Assembly (NCBI GenBank): GCA_026874595.1
Contig: CM049308.1
Location: 13,907,501-13,971,500 of the forward strand
Length of the DNA: 64,000 nucleotides
Reading direction: 5' to 3'
From: Sipunculus nudus
Taxonomy: Eukaryota > Annelida > Sipuncula > Golfingiida > Sipunculidae
Below the pieces are notes generated by a model, which saw only the letters and a program-made list of their open reading frames with translations, was not told the origin of the DNA and did no database searches. Positions 31,747 to 43,000 of this stretch are shown one piece after another. Both the position numbers and the translations under genes were made by a program. The stretch's first letter is position 1, and each line of letters starts with the position of its first letter.

Positions 31747-31977
31747 TTATTTCGGATGGCGCATAACTTTATCAAGTACAGTGGAAAGTTTAAGATGCTC
31801 CACGCATGTCATGCTTTTCAGGAGGCGCCCATGGGGATTTTCCAGCATTTCGAGCTCACTGAGCCGTCAAACGCGGAACAAAACCCAAATGACACCGCTT
31901 TCAATGCGAGGGCTTTGCAGTATTGTAAACAGTTGGGGAATCGTGACCTGTTGCACGAACACCATTTCACATTATAA
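31747..31977 (+). CDS. Orphan open frame, uncertain
   Basis: ATG at 31747 opens 76 codons (MAHNFIKYSGKFKMLHACHA, then FQEAPMGIFQHFELTEP and ALQYCKQLGNRDLLHEHHFT) before a TAA at 31975-31977. Amino acid composition is balanced and codon use is unlike the surrounding AT-rich sequence. An overlapping frame stays open to a GTATGT donor-like site at 31997. No family is recognised, there is no upstream acceptor, and it could be chance or an element remnant. Confidence 0.25.
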   Translation, partial: LFRMAHNFIKYSGKFKMLHACHAFQEAPMGIFQHFELTEPSNAEQNPNDTAFNARALQYCKQLGNRDLLHEHHFTL

Positions 31978-32990
31978 TTACCGTATGGATTTACAGGTAT
32001 GTTGTTATGTATACATTAATAAGTCTCTTTTCATAAAAACCATGATCTTAACATTTTGTCAAATTTATGGGTTGTTAAAAAAAGGTTCAATAATTCCCAC
32101 AACTGAAACACAGTTCGCGGGGGGGGGGGGGGAGGGGAGGTGCACACATAATTTCTCTGGAGACGTTAAAAACATATTAATTTTATAGGGTTTCTATCAA
32201 CAAACAGGTTCTGCAGTCAGAGCCAACAAATCTCCGCCAAAATATTCTTATTAGTCATGTATACACTATTCATGTATGAAGACAGTCACGCTTCAGTAAC
32301 CAGTTTCACCTTGCGAGTGACAGAACAAATATATACGAATAGGCGACTTCTACACAGTGACAAATAAATCGTCCATTGTCAAAAAGGTATTAGGAAAATT
32401 GTTTTATAATGATTCTAATTACTTTCAAAATTTAATGCTTTGTTCATACGGTTTTACCCTATTCCTCCATAGATTTTCGCATAGCACACACAACTTTTGT
32501 GTCAATTTGCATAGGGACAAAGCAGAGAACCACTTATTTCTTTGCCAATTACTTGCACCAAAAGATGTTAACAACAGGCCAATCAGCAAAGGTCAGGACT
32601 GTTGGAATCTATTCATCTTAGCCTGTCTGTTTACTTTGGCAGTTATGCGTTGCATTTTCGCGTGCAAGAGCCTCAGCGACATACATGCGTCTGTTATCAT
32701 GCCTAAGATTATCCTCAGCTGACAAATAAAAACATTTTCCATGATGTCCTCTGAGCACAGGCGCTTGAATTGCTATAAGTGTAGATTTCGGTCAAATGTG
32801 TTACTTTTCTGGGTCCTTTCCTCATAACTATAACTTATCTGACATTTTCCTTGCGTTTTTCACCAATATGGTCCATCTCTTTATTATTTACTTAATAATC
32901 TCATATATTAAGTAGTAACGTTTTATATATATTGCGTTGATTCTTTTCATTTTCTTCAAAGCAAAGTTTTAAACCACAACTCTTCTTCAT
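31978..32990. other. Intergenic stretch
   Basis: A poly-G tract at about 32120-32135. An open frame at 32357-32722 has no recognisable feature. Nothing else is supported. Confidence 0.5.
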
Positions 32991-32994
32991 TTGA

Positions 32995-33175
32995 TAGCTC
33001 AGCTGACTATAAATCATCTGAGCTACAGTTATGGTCCATATTACGTTCGTCAGTCCGTTAGACTGGCACGTGTTGAAACCGTTCGACCTACGAATCCAAA
33101 ATTTGGCATACTGTTAGATGTCCCAAAGATCTCCTATCAAGCCGAAAACTGGGTCACTGCGATTTATTTCCTTTG
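32995..33175 (+). repeat. Hairpin-plus-GTCC end of a tandem-repeat element
   Basis: TAGCTCAG (32995-33002) pairs perfectly with CTGAGCTA (33018-33025), followed shortly by CGTCAGTCCGTTAGAC. This is the hairpin-then-GTCC arrangement of the other elements in the window. The sequence beyond (CGAATCCAAAATTTGGCATA, CTCCTATCAAGCCGAAAAC) reads like one core unit. No array follows. Confidence 0.5.
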
Positions 33176-33179
33176 AAAA

Positions 33180-35180
33180 ATTAAAAAAAAAACCTATATT
33201 TTCCATAAAAAAACTTATTATTACACTTCAGCACTGCCTAATATCCCGAACATAATGCATTTTGTAAAAAATCAGGAAAGATATTACACACTTAACATGA
33301 TAATTTTTTTAAGCTAGAGACTTTTTTTCAGGTATATCATTTTGTTTAATCGAGATTCCATTGTATACCCAAACTTAGCTCTGGATGACACACCACTGGG
33401 GATGTGAACTTCCAGGTTCTCTTCAGTCAGTCAAAATAACAGGCAGACCAAACATTAACACATCCAAGAAAAACTCTAAGACAGTAAGATAAAAAAAATA
33501 TAATAACAAATAAAGGGGTTAGTTACAGATATCGGGGGGGGGGGTGCCGTCAACACAAATAAAGCAGTTATCATGATAGTTCACAGAATCCATTAATCCT
33601 TATAACACTAATCCTCCTAACACAGACACAGTTCTAAATGTTCCAGTTCACATGACCTCTCGCTCTCACGTGACATCTAGACATTCGGCTAGCCCCTGGC
33701 GTAATACGTGTACACAAAGCACAGTCAAATCCCAGCGTAATACAGATGGACACAAAACAAAACAGGTTCTCACTGCTGTATATAGTTCATCGTCCATAAA
33801 TCACCATTCGCGTGTCGCACACCGAATGTTCGTGTGGAACCCTGAATCAACGGCTCTCTAAACTGTAGTCTACTGTAGCCCTTCAGTAATCGGATGCCGA
33901 ATAAACGCACTCTCTTTAGAAATTCAGCACCATCACAGTATTGCGTCAGGACAAAGTCCCCTTGCCTGTTCCTAGAAGCGCGCACCATCACGAGAATGCC
34001 TGTCTTTCGGCATACAGTACCACTGTTTCTGTAGTACTTTACTGAGTATCAACAATGTGGCCTCCCTCACAACACTGACGCGATTCTTCAACTTGACACA
34101 CAGAAGATAGCAGACCAGCCGGTTGGACTGCTGAAACTCACTCAGGAGGCTACACTCACGTAGCGCGTCGGCTTGTTCTGAAGATAACTGGGATTAACGC
34201 CTTATATGAGACTCCTGACGTCACAACTCCCGCTAGACTTTTCCGCCTGTCAGCACTTCCATCTACGATGTCCGTTGTCAACACGCATCAAAGTTAAGGC
34301 AGACATGTCCCCAAGGATGATTTCTTGGATAAATTACCCTAAACAAATTCGCAGACAAGACGTCGCCTACCAGACAGTTACTGTGGAGACCGTCATACAA
34401 GAGCGGTTCTCACGTGTCTATATGCTACATAGAAATAAACATCAAGGATGCAGGTGGAGCCTACTGATTGCTAAACTGCTTTGAATTTATAGCAAATGAA
34501 ACACTGTTCATCTTAACTGGGTTTCTCACGTTCATGGCTAAACATGATACTTCATAAAAATAATAAAACTTGAAAAACAATTATCTGGTCACACCTCCTA
34601 TACCTAAATATACAAAGTCACAGTTCTTCGGTTATTAGCATAAAAATAAAATCAGTACCTTAAATTTTGCCAGACCTGGACCATGGCAAGTTCTTTTATG
34701 TATGTACTGTTGATTTAATTTTCACAACATGTAAACGTCAGTATTCAATCTGTTTTCAATCTGAAATTTGAAAATGAAAGCTTGAAATCTAAGCTAGTTA
34801 TTGAATTATTTTAGGCTCTATTATAATAACTTGCATTGTCAACCTGCAGCCAGGCCATTTCTGGTCACTGGAGGTCAGCAATGCCAGGGTACCTGATTTG
34901 TAATGGATCACTGGGGGAGATCCCCTGCTGTGACAGGTGTACAGCTATTCTTATATCCCCCCCCCCCTTCTCCCCACCGAGTGTTATGCAGTAATTATTA
35001 TTGTTTGCACTGTATTTCCTAATTTTTAATGCTGTTTCCACTTAAATATACAAAACATTTCTTGAAATAGTAATTCAAGGAGTAATCCAGGAAATGCCAT
35101 GTTGTGGTAATGTAGCATTTATAAAGAAATCAATTTTCTTTTAAATACTTTTTAATTCAAATATTATTGAACCCATCAGT
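33180..35180. other. Intergenic stretch with a GC-richer block
   Basis: About 33600-34480 is clearly richer in G+C and CpG than its surroundings, but open frames there are short and conflicting. I looked for LTR features (TG...CA ends, primer-binding site, repeat partner) and found none. Poly-G at about 33534-33544 and poly-C at about 34957-34968. Confidence 0.45.
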
Positions 35181-36425
35181 ATGCGTAAATTGATAATATA
35201 TGAGCCAAATTATGAATGAATAAAGGCAAAATTTAAAAATGTGAATTCTGCTTCAAGTATTATTTCCAGATATTTATTGTTTTGCAAATTTAAAAGATAT
35301 ATTTTCTTGTTACTACAATTTAATACATAGTATGCATAAAGTGGTGTTATCTGGCAAGATTTAGATATATGATGATGCAATTTAGAATTATGAATCAACT
35401 TTTATATCCAGATATTCATGTTATATCGGAAATATAAAAAAAAATAAAAAACATGAAAAAATTAATGTAATAAAAAAATGAGGATCTAATGCAAACATTT
35501 GTTCATTATTTTCCTTCCTCAGCAGAATGGGAAATAAGGCTTTGTTTGTCCTGTATGTATATGCAGAGGCGTTGTAATTCACAATATTCCCCCTCCCCTT
35601 GGGACATTAATTTTATTGCAAATGTGTAAAATATATAAAATTTAAAAACAATTAGTTTCAGAAATTATAAGATCTTATTGAAACATATTCTTGCCTCAGG
35701 AGCATAAAATGTGATCAGCTCTGTCTGTCCATCATCTCATCCTTATCATTAAATATATATAAATATTGAACTTTTTTCTTATAAGCAATGCTGAAATAAC
35801 TTTCATATGTTATATATATATGGATTTAAGCTATTAAAGTCTGAAATTTGAAAGCAACTGACATATTCAGATGTTTGATATTGCAAATGTATACAATTTA
35901 TAAACTTTATAACAATTAGATATAATAAAAAAGATTAAGATCTAATTGAAACTTCATATATTATTTTCCTGCCTCAACAGAATGAGAGATAAAGTGGTCA
36001 GCTTTGTTTGTCTTTCAGTCTGTCTGTCCATTTTCAAAAAATCAGTTATCAGTTAGACAAAAGAACCCTCCCCAAGAAACCACCACCAAATCCTTGCACT
36101 TGTGGACTGGGGACGTAAGTTATATTGCAACCGTCAGGGGCGGATCCAGGATTTAGGAAAAGGGGGGGGGTCCAACCCAGGAGGACAAATGAAAACCCTA
36201 AAAAAAGGTCCTCAGGTGAGAAAAGGGGGGGTCCATGCGGCAAAATTTTGTCAGAAGCCCTTAAAAAACGTTGTTTCTGATAAAAAAAAGGGGGGGGGGG
36301 CCCGGACCCCCTGGACCCCCCCCCCTTGGATCCGCTTCTGACCGTATACATTTGATAAAATAATAGAAATATATATTTAATAATATATTATGAAAAATAG
36401 ATCTAACTGAACAAATGTGTAAACT
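35180..36425. repeat. Degenerate array with AAGATCTAATTGAAAC units
   Basis: AGATCT.A.TG.AAC, then CCT.CCTCA.CAGAATG..A.ATAA, then TTTGTTTGTC recurs near 35484, 35669 and 35936, with a last remnant near 36400. AATTTATAAA.TTTA.AACAATTAG words precede the later units. The MITE at 36135-36340 is inserted in it. Confidence 0.55.
36135..36340. mobile_element. 206-bp MITE with CAGGGGCGGATCCA ends
   Basis: The left end CAGGGGCGGATCCA and the right end reversed CAGAAGCGGATCCA are inverted repeats followed by poly-G tracts. ACCGT flanks both sides (36130-36134 and 36341-36345). The five matching bases may be the remainder of a longer duplication. Similar termini are widespread in animal genomes. Confidence 0.75.
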
Positions 36426-36429
36426 GCTG

Positions 36430-39375
36430 AACTGTCAACAATTTGTTAAAAAGCCAACCCAATGATCATGGTAAAAGTATAGATCTTATGTTCTCAATCT
36501 GCTCACATGCTACAGTTTCATCATTAGGAAACACATGCTCTGGTAACAAAATATTATTTGCAACAATTACTTATTCATCAATACAAACCAATCATATCAA
36601 ACAGCCATGGCCTTTATTACCTCTTTCTCTCAGACTTTATCTCAAGTTGATATTATTTTAGATTTTACCCTTCAAGGTTAAATTCAGCTGAGCACAGTGA
36701 CCCATGGGTCCCTGTATTATTCAGTTCTAACTCTTTTTGGCTCTATTGGCGCCATCTATTTTTGAAATCTAGTTGAGCTGACTAAGATCAATCATCATTC
36801 AAAGCAGGACAAAGAATAGAGGCCTAGCTTAGAAACCAAATTCAGTGGATGATTTTCAGGCATGGGGTTGCATATATTTGAGAAAATGTCTAAATTTTGT
36901 CGGTTGGGTCAACTTTATTCTTTGCATGGTAAACATCATTCTGGAACCTGAATCCACGATTCTTGAACTTGAGCAGTTCCGTGATCCTGTAAATAAATAT
37001 GTTTAAATCAATATCGGACTCAGACGTACGCCTAAAAGCGAACTATTTTTCATGCATGACACACGATACATACAACATCCACAAGGGGTTTCACATAAAG
37101 TGATATGCACTTGCTGCCCCTGCCACAATAACAAGTTCAATTGAGGTGTCCAGCCCTGGTGCAAGCTGTTAACCTCACAAGTCTTTGATCAGTACCGGTG
37201 GTTTGTCTGCCTCCTCTGCAGCTTTTGTATTTAAACGCAGGGGTTCACATGATACATCTTTAACCTATATATTAAAAAAAATTCTTGTATTTTCTGTATT
37301 CATTTTTTTCTTTGTTTCCGGACCTATGTGACTTTCCTGATCGAAATTTATATTCTAAGTAGCTTTCTGGGCGAAATTGTACGAAGAAAATCATGATCTT
37401 ACACGCCCGGAATGTTCATTTATTTAAAAGGAAATCTCAAGGCAAAATCTACAAGACATTGCAAACCATCTGTGAAAGGATCAGCTTTTGTTTCCGTAAT
37501 TTTATTTCATTAAAGAATAAAGAACAAAATCGGGGTATAAGTGGAATATATATATTTTTAATCTATAAACAAAATATAAATAATCTGACTAAAATATAGA
37601 ATATAGAGTAGTCCACATTCTTAGGGTGACAAATCTGGAGTATTCGACATCATTACAAGACGTATGTTAGACAAAGTGGTTTTGAGAAGACACAATAAAC
37701 CGATACATCTATTAAAATTTGTCTCCACTCTAAGAATGAAACGGGTATAATAATTTTAGCACTCGATAGCTATTACCCGACCTGCTACCATGACGACAAC
37801 CTACAACTGTAGAACAAATCCCGATCTTGTTCTGCCGACTATTTTCTGGAATATCCGGTGGCTTTCATCCTTATGCGTACATGGAAGTTTATCGAGCCTG
37901 AAAGCTATAAACTGTAAATAGAAAGTTCTAATTTCAGATTTGATGTTGTGGTACGGAAGGCAGGCATGATTATTTTAGTATGCTGGAAAAAATAGGCCAA
38001 TAATAAATGACTACATAATACATACTAGTATGTGTAAGTCATATAAGCCTACATGAGTATTCAAGTCCTGATTGCAGACTCGATTAAATAAAGTTTATAA
38101 TTACTCAGACTGGTAAACTGCTTTCAGCATTGCACTCTAAAACTGTATAAGGTTAAAATCAGTCCAGGTATTAAATGAAATACACTATTATACAGTGACT
38201 GAAGTATGAGGCATTGGATCATATACATGTATAGTCGAACTGTATTATACTTTCTGGTTTATGTTCTTTTGAGTTTTATAATTCATGTGTTTCATTTTGC
38301 TCATATAATTTCTGTAGAATGATGTAGTCAACCACAATATAATTTACTGGCATTAAAAAAATAGTCGAGTGGTCGTTTGAGCCGCTAAATAGCTGGTTTC
38401 GAAAATATATAAGATGAAAACTTGCTTTTCATAAATGAAAGGACACATTGACATCATTTGTTAGGACTCTAATCCGTATGAAAATCACATTCCCTCAGCA
38501 ATCAATAAATATCACATATTGTGCTATCAACAAAGCATAAGGGTCCATTCCTCAGTGTTTATTCATTACAGACCCCGCATCTGACAACAATCAAGCCGGC
38601 CCTGAATGATCTATTGTCCTGTTTTTACTTGCCTCCGGCTGCAGTTCGCCTTGACTGGCAGGTCAGGCTGTCCCATCGCGGGATGAATCATAATCACTTT
38701 TTAGGATACGTACGGTAAACTGTTAACATTCACCAGTACGTAACCACTAACACGTAGCAATCGTGTAAATTGTCATGATGTATGGCGCAGAAACGGGAAT
38801 TAGAGGGTATAATAACACAAAATCATATTTCATCCTTTTTGTCCGTGGATGACGAATTATTGGCCAGGGCAGTCGTTTTGGACTGAGAGTATAATATGTA
38901 TGAACCGGCATAGGAATTACCTTCAAAACCACCCGGAAAGCCATATATCCACTCCAAATATAGGCCTTGTGAAGATTTAATCACGAATTTAAGCTCAACA
39001 CTGTCGATTAATCATTTCTTTATATGAGTAAACACACTCAACATGCCTATACTGTACTTGAAAACTTACAATTTGTAGATTTAAGGGAAATGCTAACTGA
39101 GTACAAGCCAACGTTCCATATCACCAAATGTTTATGTGGCCATAATAAGTTAACACACACGAAATAAAATACATGTTGTATCTTTATATAGACCGGGGGA
39201 GGGATGCCGGCTGGCAACTCTGAGGGATAACTGGCGAGGGTTTATGTGATGTTCAGTGTTCAAAATCTTGACTGAATGATAGAAAGCCTATATTGAGACT
39301 ATTGATTTCTCTATAAAAAAATACGTAAAGGTAGGATTTAAAAAAATACGACGAAGCCAATCAACATAAATACAA
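36430..39375. other. Intergenic stretch
   Basis: Only a fragmentary element end at 36680-36715 (reversed: GGACCCATGGGTCACTGTGC, TCAGCTGAA) is recognised. Open frames are short and unsupported. Confidence 0.5.
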
Positions 39376-39378
39376 TTT

Positions 39379-39495
39379 CGATTCAACAAAAAATTCTTGT
39401 GTAGTCCTACTTACACACAATGAATTAATCATTTGACGATTCAACAAAAATTTCTTGTGTAGGCCTACTTACACACAATGAAATTATCATTTGAC
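39379..39495. repeat. 58-bp tandem duplication
   Basis: CGATTCAACAAAAAATTCTT...ACACACAATGAATTAATCAT is repeated with few differences from 39437. Each unit contains a small hairpin (TGTGTAGGCCTAC...ACACA in the second). Confidence 0.9.
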
Positions 39496-39708
39496 GGAAG
39501 TGTGCCAGAGCAAATTATGGCCAGGCCCAACCTGAATCCGGCATGGCATATTGAAATATATCATTTTCCAACAATACGTGGCAAAAGGACTTATTTATGG
39601 TATAAAACTGTTCTTCTGCAGAGGCCTTAATTTTGTCTTGTGAAAAGATAGACCAGAAAATACAAGACTATCACACAGAGGCCAGCGTCAGGTGGCAAAC
39701 AGGTTGGA

Positions 39709-39774
39709 CATAATTCATAAATTGGTGCAGTTGATGTTAAGATAATCCATAAATTGATGCATTTGATGTTTATT
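39709..39774. repeat. 32-bp tandem duplication
   Basis: ATAATTCATAAATTGGTGCA and ATAATCCATAAATTGATGCA start about 32 bp apart, each followed by (G/T)TTGATGTT(A/T). It lies directly upstream of the exon at 39784. Confidence 0.85.
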
Positions 39775-39783
39775 AAGCCATAG

Positions 39784-40010
39784 CTTTGGGAATATTCCAT
39801 AATGGATGCACCTACGGACCAGAAAACGTATTAGCTTTTGACTCCTTCACAGAAGATCGTGTGATTTATGTGACTGCTGCTGGTGTGACGTCACGGGCTG
39901 TATTAAGAACTGACAAACTTTTGCCAGCAGATATTTTAGCCGAAGACTACTTTAAGTTGGTGGCAAAATATCGCGAAACATCAGCACAGGCACCTTTGGC
40001 TTTCTGTGAA
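39784..40010 (+). CDS. Exon of unrecognised gene
   Basis: The frame is open from the preceding CCATAG acceptor to a strong donor (GAA|GTAAGTAT). The first two bases complete a codon from an upstream exon not found. An alternative acceptor TTTATTAAG (to 39777) would add two residues. Codon use is GC-richer than its surroundings. Confidence 0.6.
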
Positions 40011-43000
40011 GTAAGTATCGGAGTTCCATCCTTGCGTGGTCCGTCCGTGGCTATATATAATCTGTAATGTAATACAAATATAAGAAAACTATAAAACTAT
40101 AAAACCGAGCAGTTTAATGGACCAAGGATATTTTCGGATTTTAAAGTTGATCCATTTGATACACGAACATTAGCGATTGTTTAAATAAACTGTAAAGCAT
40201 CCGGATTGTAGCATTTTTAAGTCTAGAACTGCGAACTTTATTTGGATTTTCGAGGCTCTGATAATGAGAATATATTTTTTATCAAACAGATAAGGAGATT
40301 AATTGACATAAAGCTAATCACAATAACGTTCAAGTCATATGAATTACATAAACATTTAATCGGATTTTATTATGTTTGCTTAATTTAAAATGCACTCTGA
40401 TATATATAGGGAACTATTTAAAAATACTTTGAACAACAGGTTTAATATTTTAATCATTTAAATTTTCATTGCTTGAAATTTTAGAATTCCTGATGCGGTT
40501 AGTGTATGGATCTTTTTTTTTTTTACTTCACAACGAATGTAAATTTTCTTGCGAAGGTCTTGCAAAAAATATCCCTTTTCTTCGTTTCCGAAACCACGAA
40601 ATTTAAATCCTCATGATTTACTTTTTGTTAAGGGTATTTATAGATAAGTGTTGATGTGGGAGGATTAATCTCCTTCTGATAGCAGAGCACTGAGCATGTA
40701 TGAGGTTAAACGTAGCGTGTTTATAACCTGGTTTGGCGTCAGGGGTAAGGTGTATTGATCGGGATCTATTCTGGACCCGCCACTTTTTGAGTGCCTGGAT
40801 CTGACAGCTTGAGAGAGGGTAACTACGCCGTATTCTGTCGATAGCTTATTCACATTCTTCTCCGTGTTGCTAGGCATCAGTAGACTGTGTGCGGGATAAT
40901 ATACTGTATATACGGATAAAAAACCGCTACACTTCAGTCAACTTGTAGTCTTGTGGAACGGAGAGAAATGAGAAAGTTGTTTAAGGGCGCCAATGGTTCC
41001 CTCACTGCTCCCCTCAACACATCTGGCGCAGGCGCAGTGTGAGTATCTCTTGTGAGGTATTAGTCACTCATCTGTCGAACTGCAGCGGGCCGGCAGAAAA
41101 GTGTCATTCCAGCTACGGATGGTGGTATTTTTCCTTCATTCCCATACAACAAAACGGATAATTTCCGTTTTCCGTCACAGAGCTGGACCAACCAGATCGA
41201 AGTAGACGCAGCTTGAAGCGGCAGCTACACCAAGCCTGGTCGTGGTACGTATTCCCAATTTTGTTGCTTATGTTAAGATGTAATATGCCCAAAAAGAGCT
41301 ACAGGCGTGATGCTACATGCCTTCAAGCTGCACAGCGTTGTTTAGTTCAGGGAGGCTGGTGCGCGGGTGATGGATGGACCGTTCAATGTGTTCGGGATCG
41401 AAAATGGTCTGATTTGGCGCGATAATTAACACATGGACAGCAGCTCTAAGTGCGCATGCGTGCATGAACCTGCTTTGATCGGGGAAACCTGTTCTTTTAC
41501 TCATTGGCATAAGGCTGTGTTTTAAACAAAAACATTTTTGCTATCCTGTTTGTTACCTGATTCCAGCATTTCAAGTAACGGAATAAGAAATATAAAACTA
41601 AAGTAAGTCTTCATGGGTTTGTATGACGCATCGAATACTAAGCAATGCGCTATGCAATGAGATGAAGATGATGTGATAATGGTGTGTTCCATCTTTATTA
41701 ATGATACAGAAATTCTACAAGATCTACCAGTTTGTACGTTTCAAATACTTGATAAGTGTTATCCGTTGATATTACGGTCAAGAATGCAGTTGGCAGTTCA
41801 TTTGAGATTGTCACTGATCTAAACCTCGCAGCAGCCTAAGACGATCGATCTGTAAAAACATATGTCACTTCTATGTATGAGTCACCTGCTAAAAATCTGC
41901 CGTTTCTGGCTGCTTCGTCAGCTAATAGAGACTTCCAATCTCCAGCTTCCTATTCATTCCTACTTTACTTAATTTTTCTTGATCCAGCACAGTTTGGAAG
42001 GTTTTTGTTTTACTGATTGGTCCGTCAAAATATTCGATGCCAAATGATAGGACCGTCAAATGATTGATTGTTAAATGGGGTAATCATATTTTTATTAACA
42101 AAAAGAGCTCCGTTTGCGGAATGATCCGTCAATGCTGGACAGTTTAAACCTGAAACGGAAACACTTTTAGGATTTTCAATCGGGCCACAGCAAGTGTCAT
42201 CAATCTGCATCAGATATTATGTATAGACCTTTTTATTATATAAAATATAACCTCATGAGTAATAAATCAGTGTCTGAAATGCAAGTAATAACTCGCTCGG
42301 AAAATCTCTTCCAGGACTGGCATGTAATTTCTTTATCCCACCCATGAGCTATTGTACGTGGTTTTTTCCCTGAAACATTCTTGAATATCCGTCCTATCTT
42401 TGGTTAGAAAGACAACAAGCACACGACCCCTATGTTATAACAGATTCCATTCCTGTCTTGACTAAATATTCTTGTATTTGTGACTTTTTCTCAAGGGAAC
42501 TGTAGTTTGTGTACATTCCAGATACTTAGGGCCTCGATAAAATGTTCTCAGTCAATAATTTATTTGGGCAGCTGTGCTTATCATTGGTGAGCACAATTTT
42601 AGCTGCAGACAGAAAACCTGGAAATAGAAAATGACGCATCTAACGTGATTATCTGGAGATAAGTCACCCGCTTGTTCACCAATAAAGCCTTTTCTTTGAT
42701 TATTTTTGTAGCCCATTAACTGACGGGACTCGAATTGTAAACATTCAACAGGCGCCGTGGACATGTTTTTGCCGAGCATGCGCACTTCGCTTAACGGTCG
42801 TCTGCTGTGAGCCAACATTGCGGGTTTTGGTAGATGAAACCACATACATATGTCCGAGAATCATAAAGAGACCTCACATTTCAAGATGTGATAGCTCTTT
42901 TATCATTTGAAAAATATGTGATATAAATATACACGAACTGTCCATATAGCGGACATGACACTAGGTATCATCCTTTGGGAACAGATGTCGCTCTAGTGAG

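Noticed and set aside
32357-32722. A 121-codon plus-strand open frame
   Set aside because: No recognised motif, no splice or promoter support, and composition like its non-coding surroundings.
33600-34484. Possible LTR or gene in a GC-richer block
   Set aside because: No TG/CA ends, repeat partner, primer-binding site or consistent reading frame.
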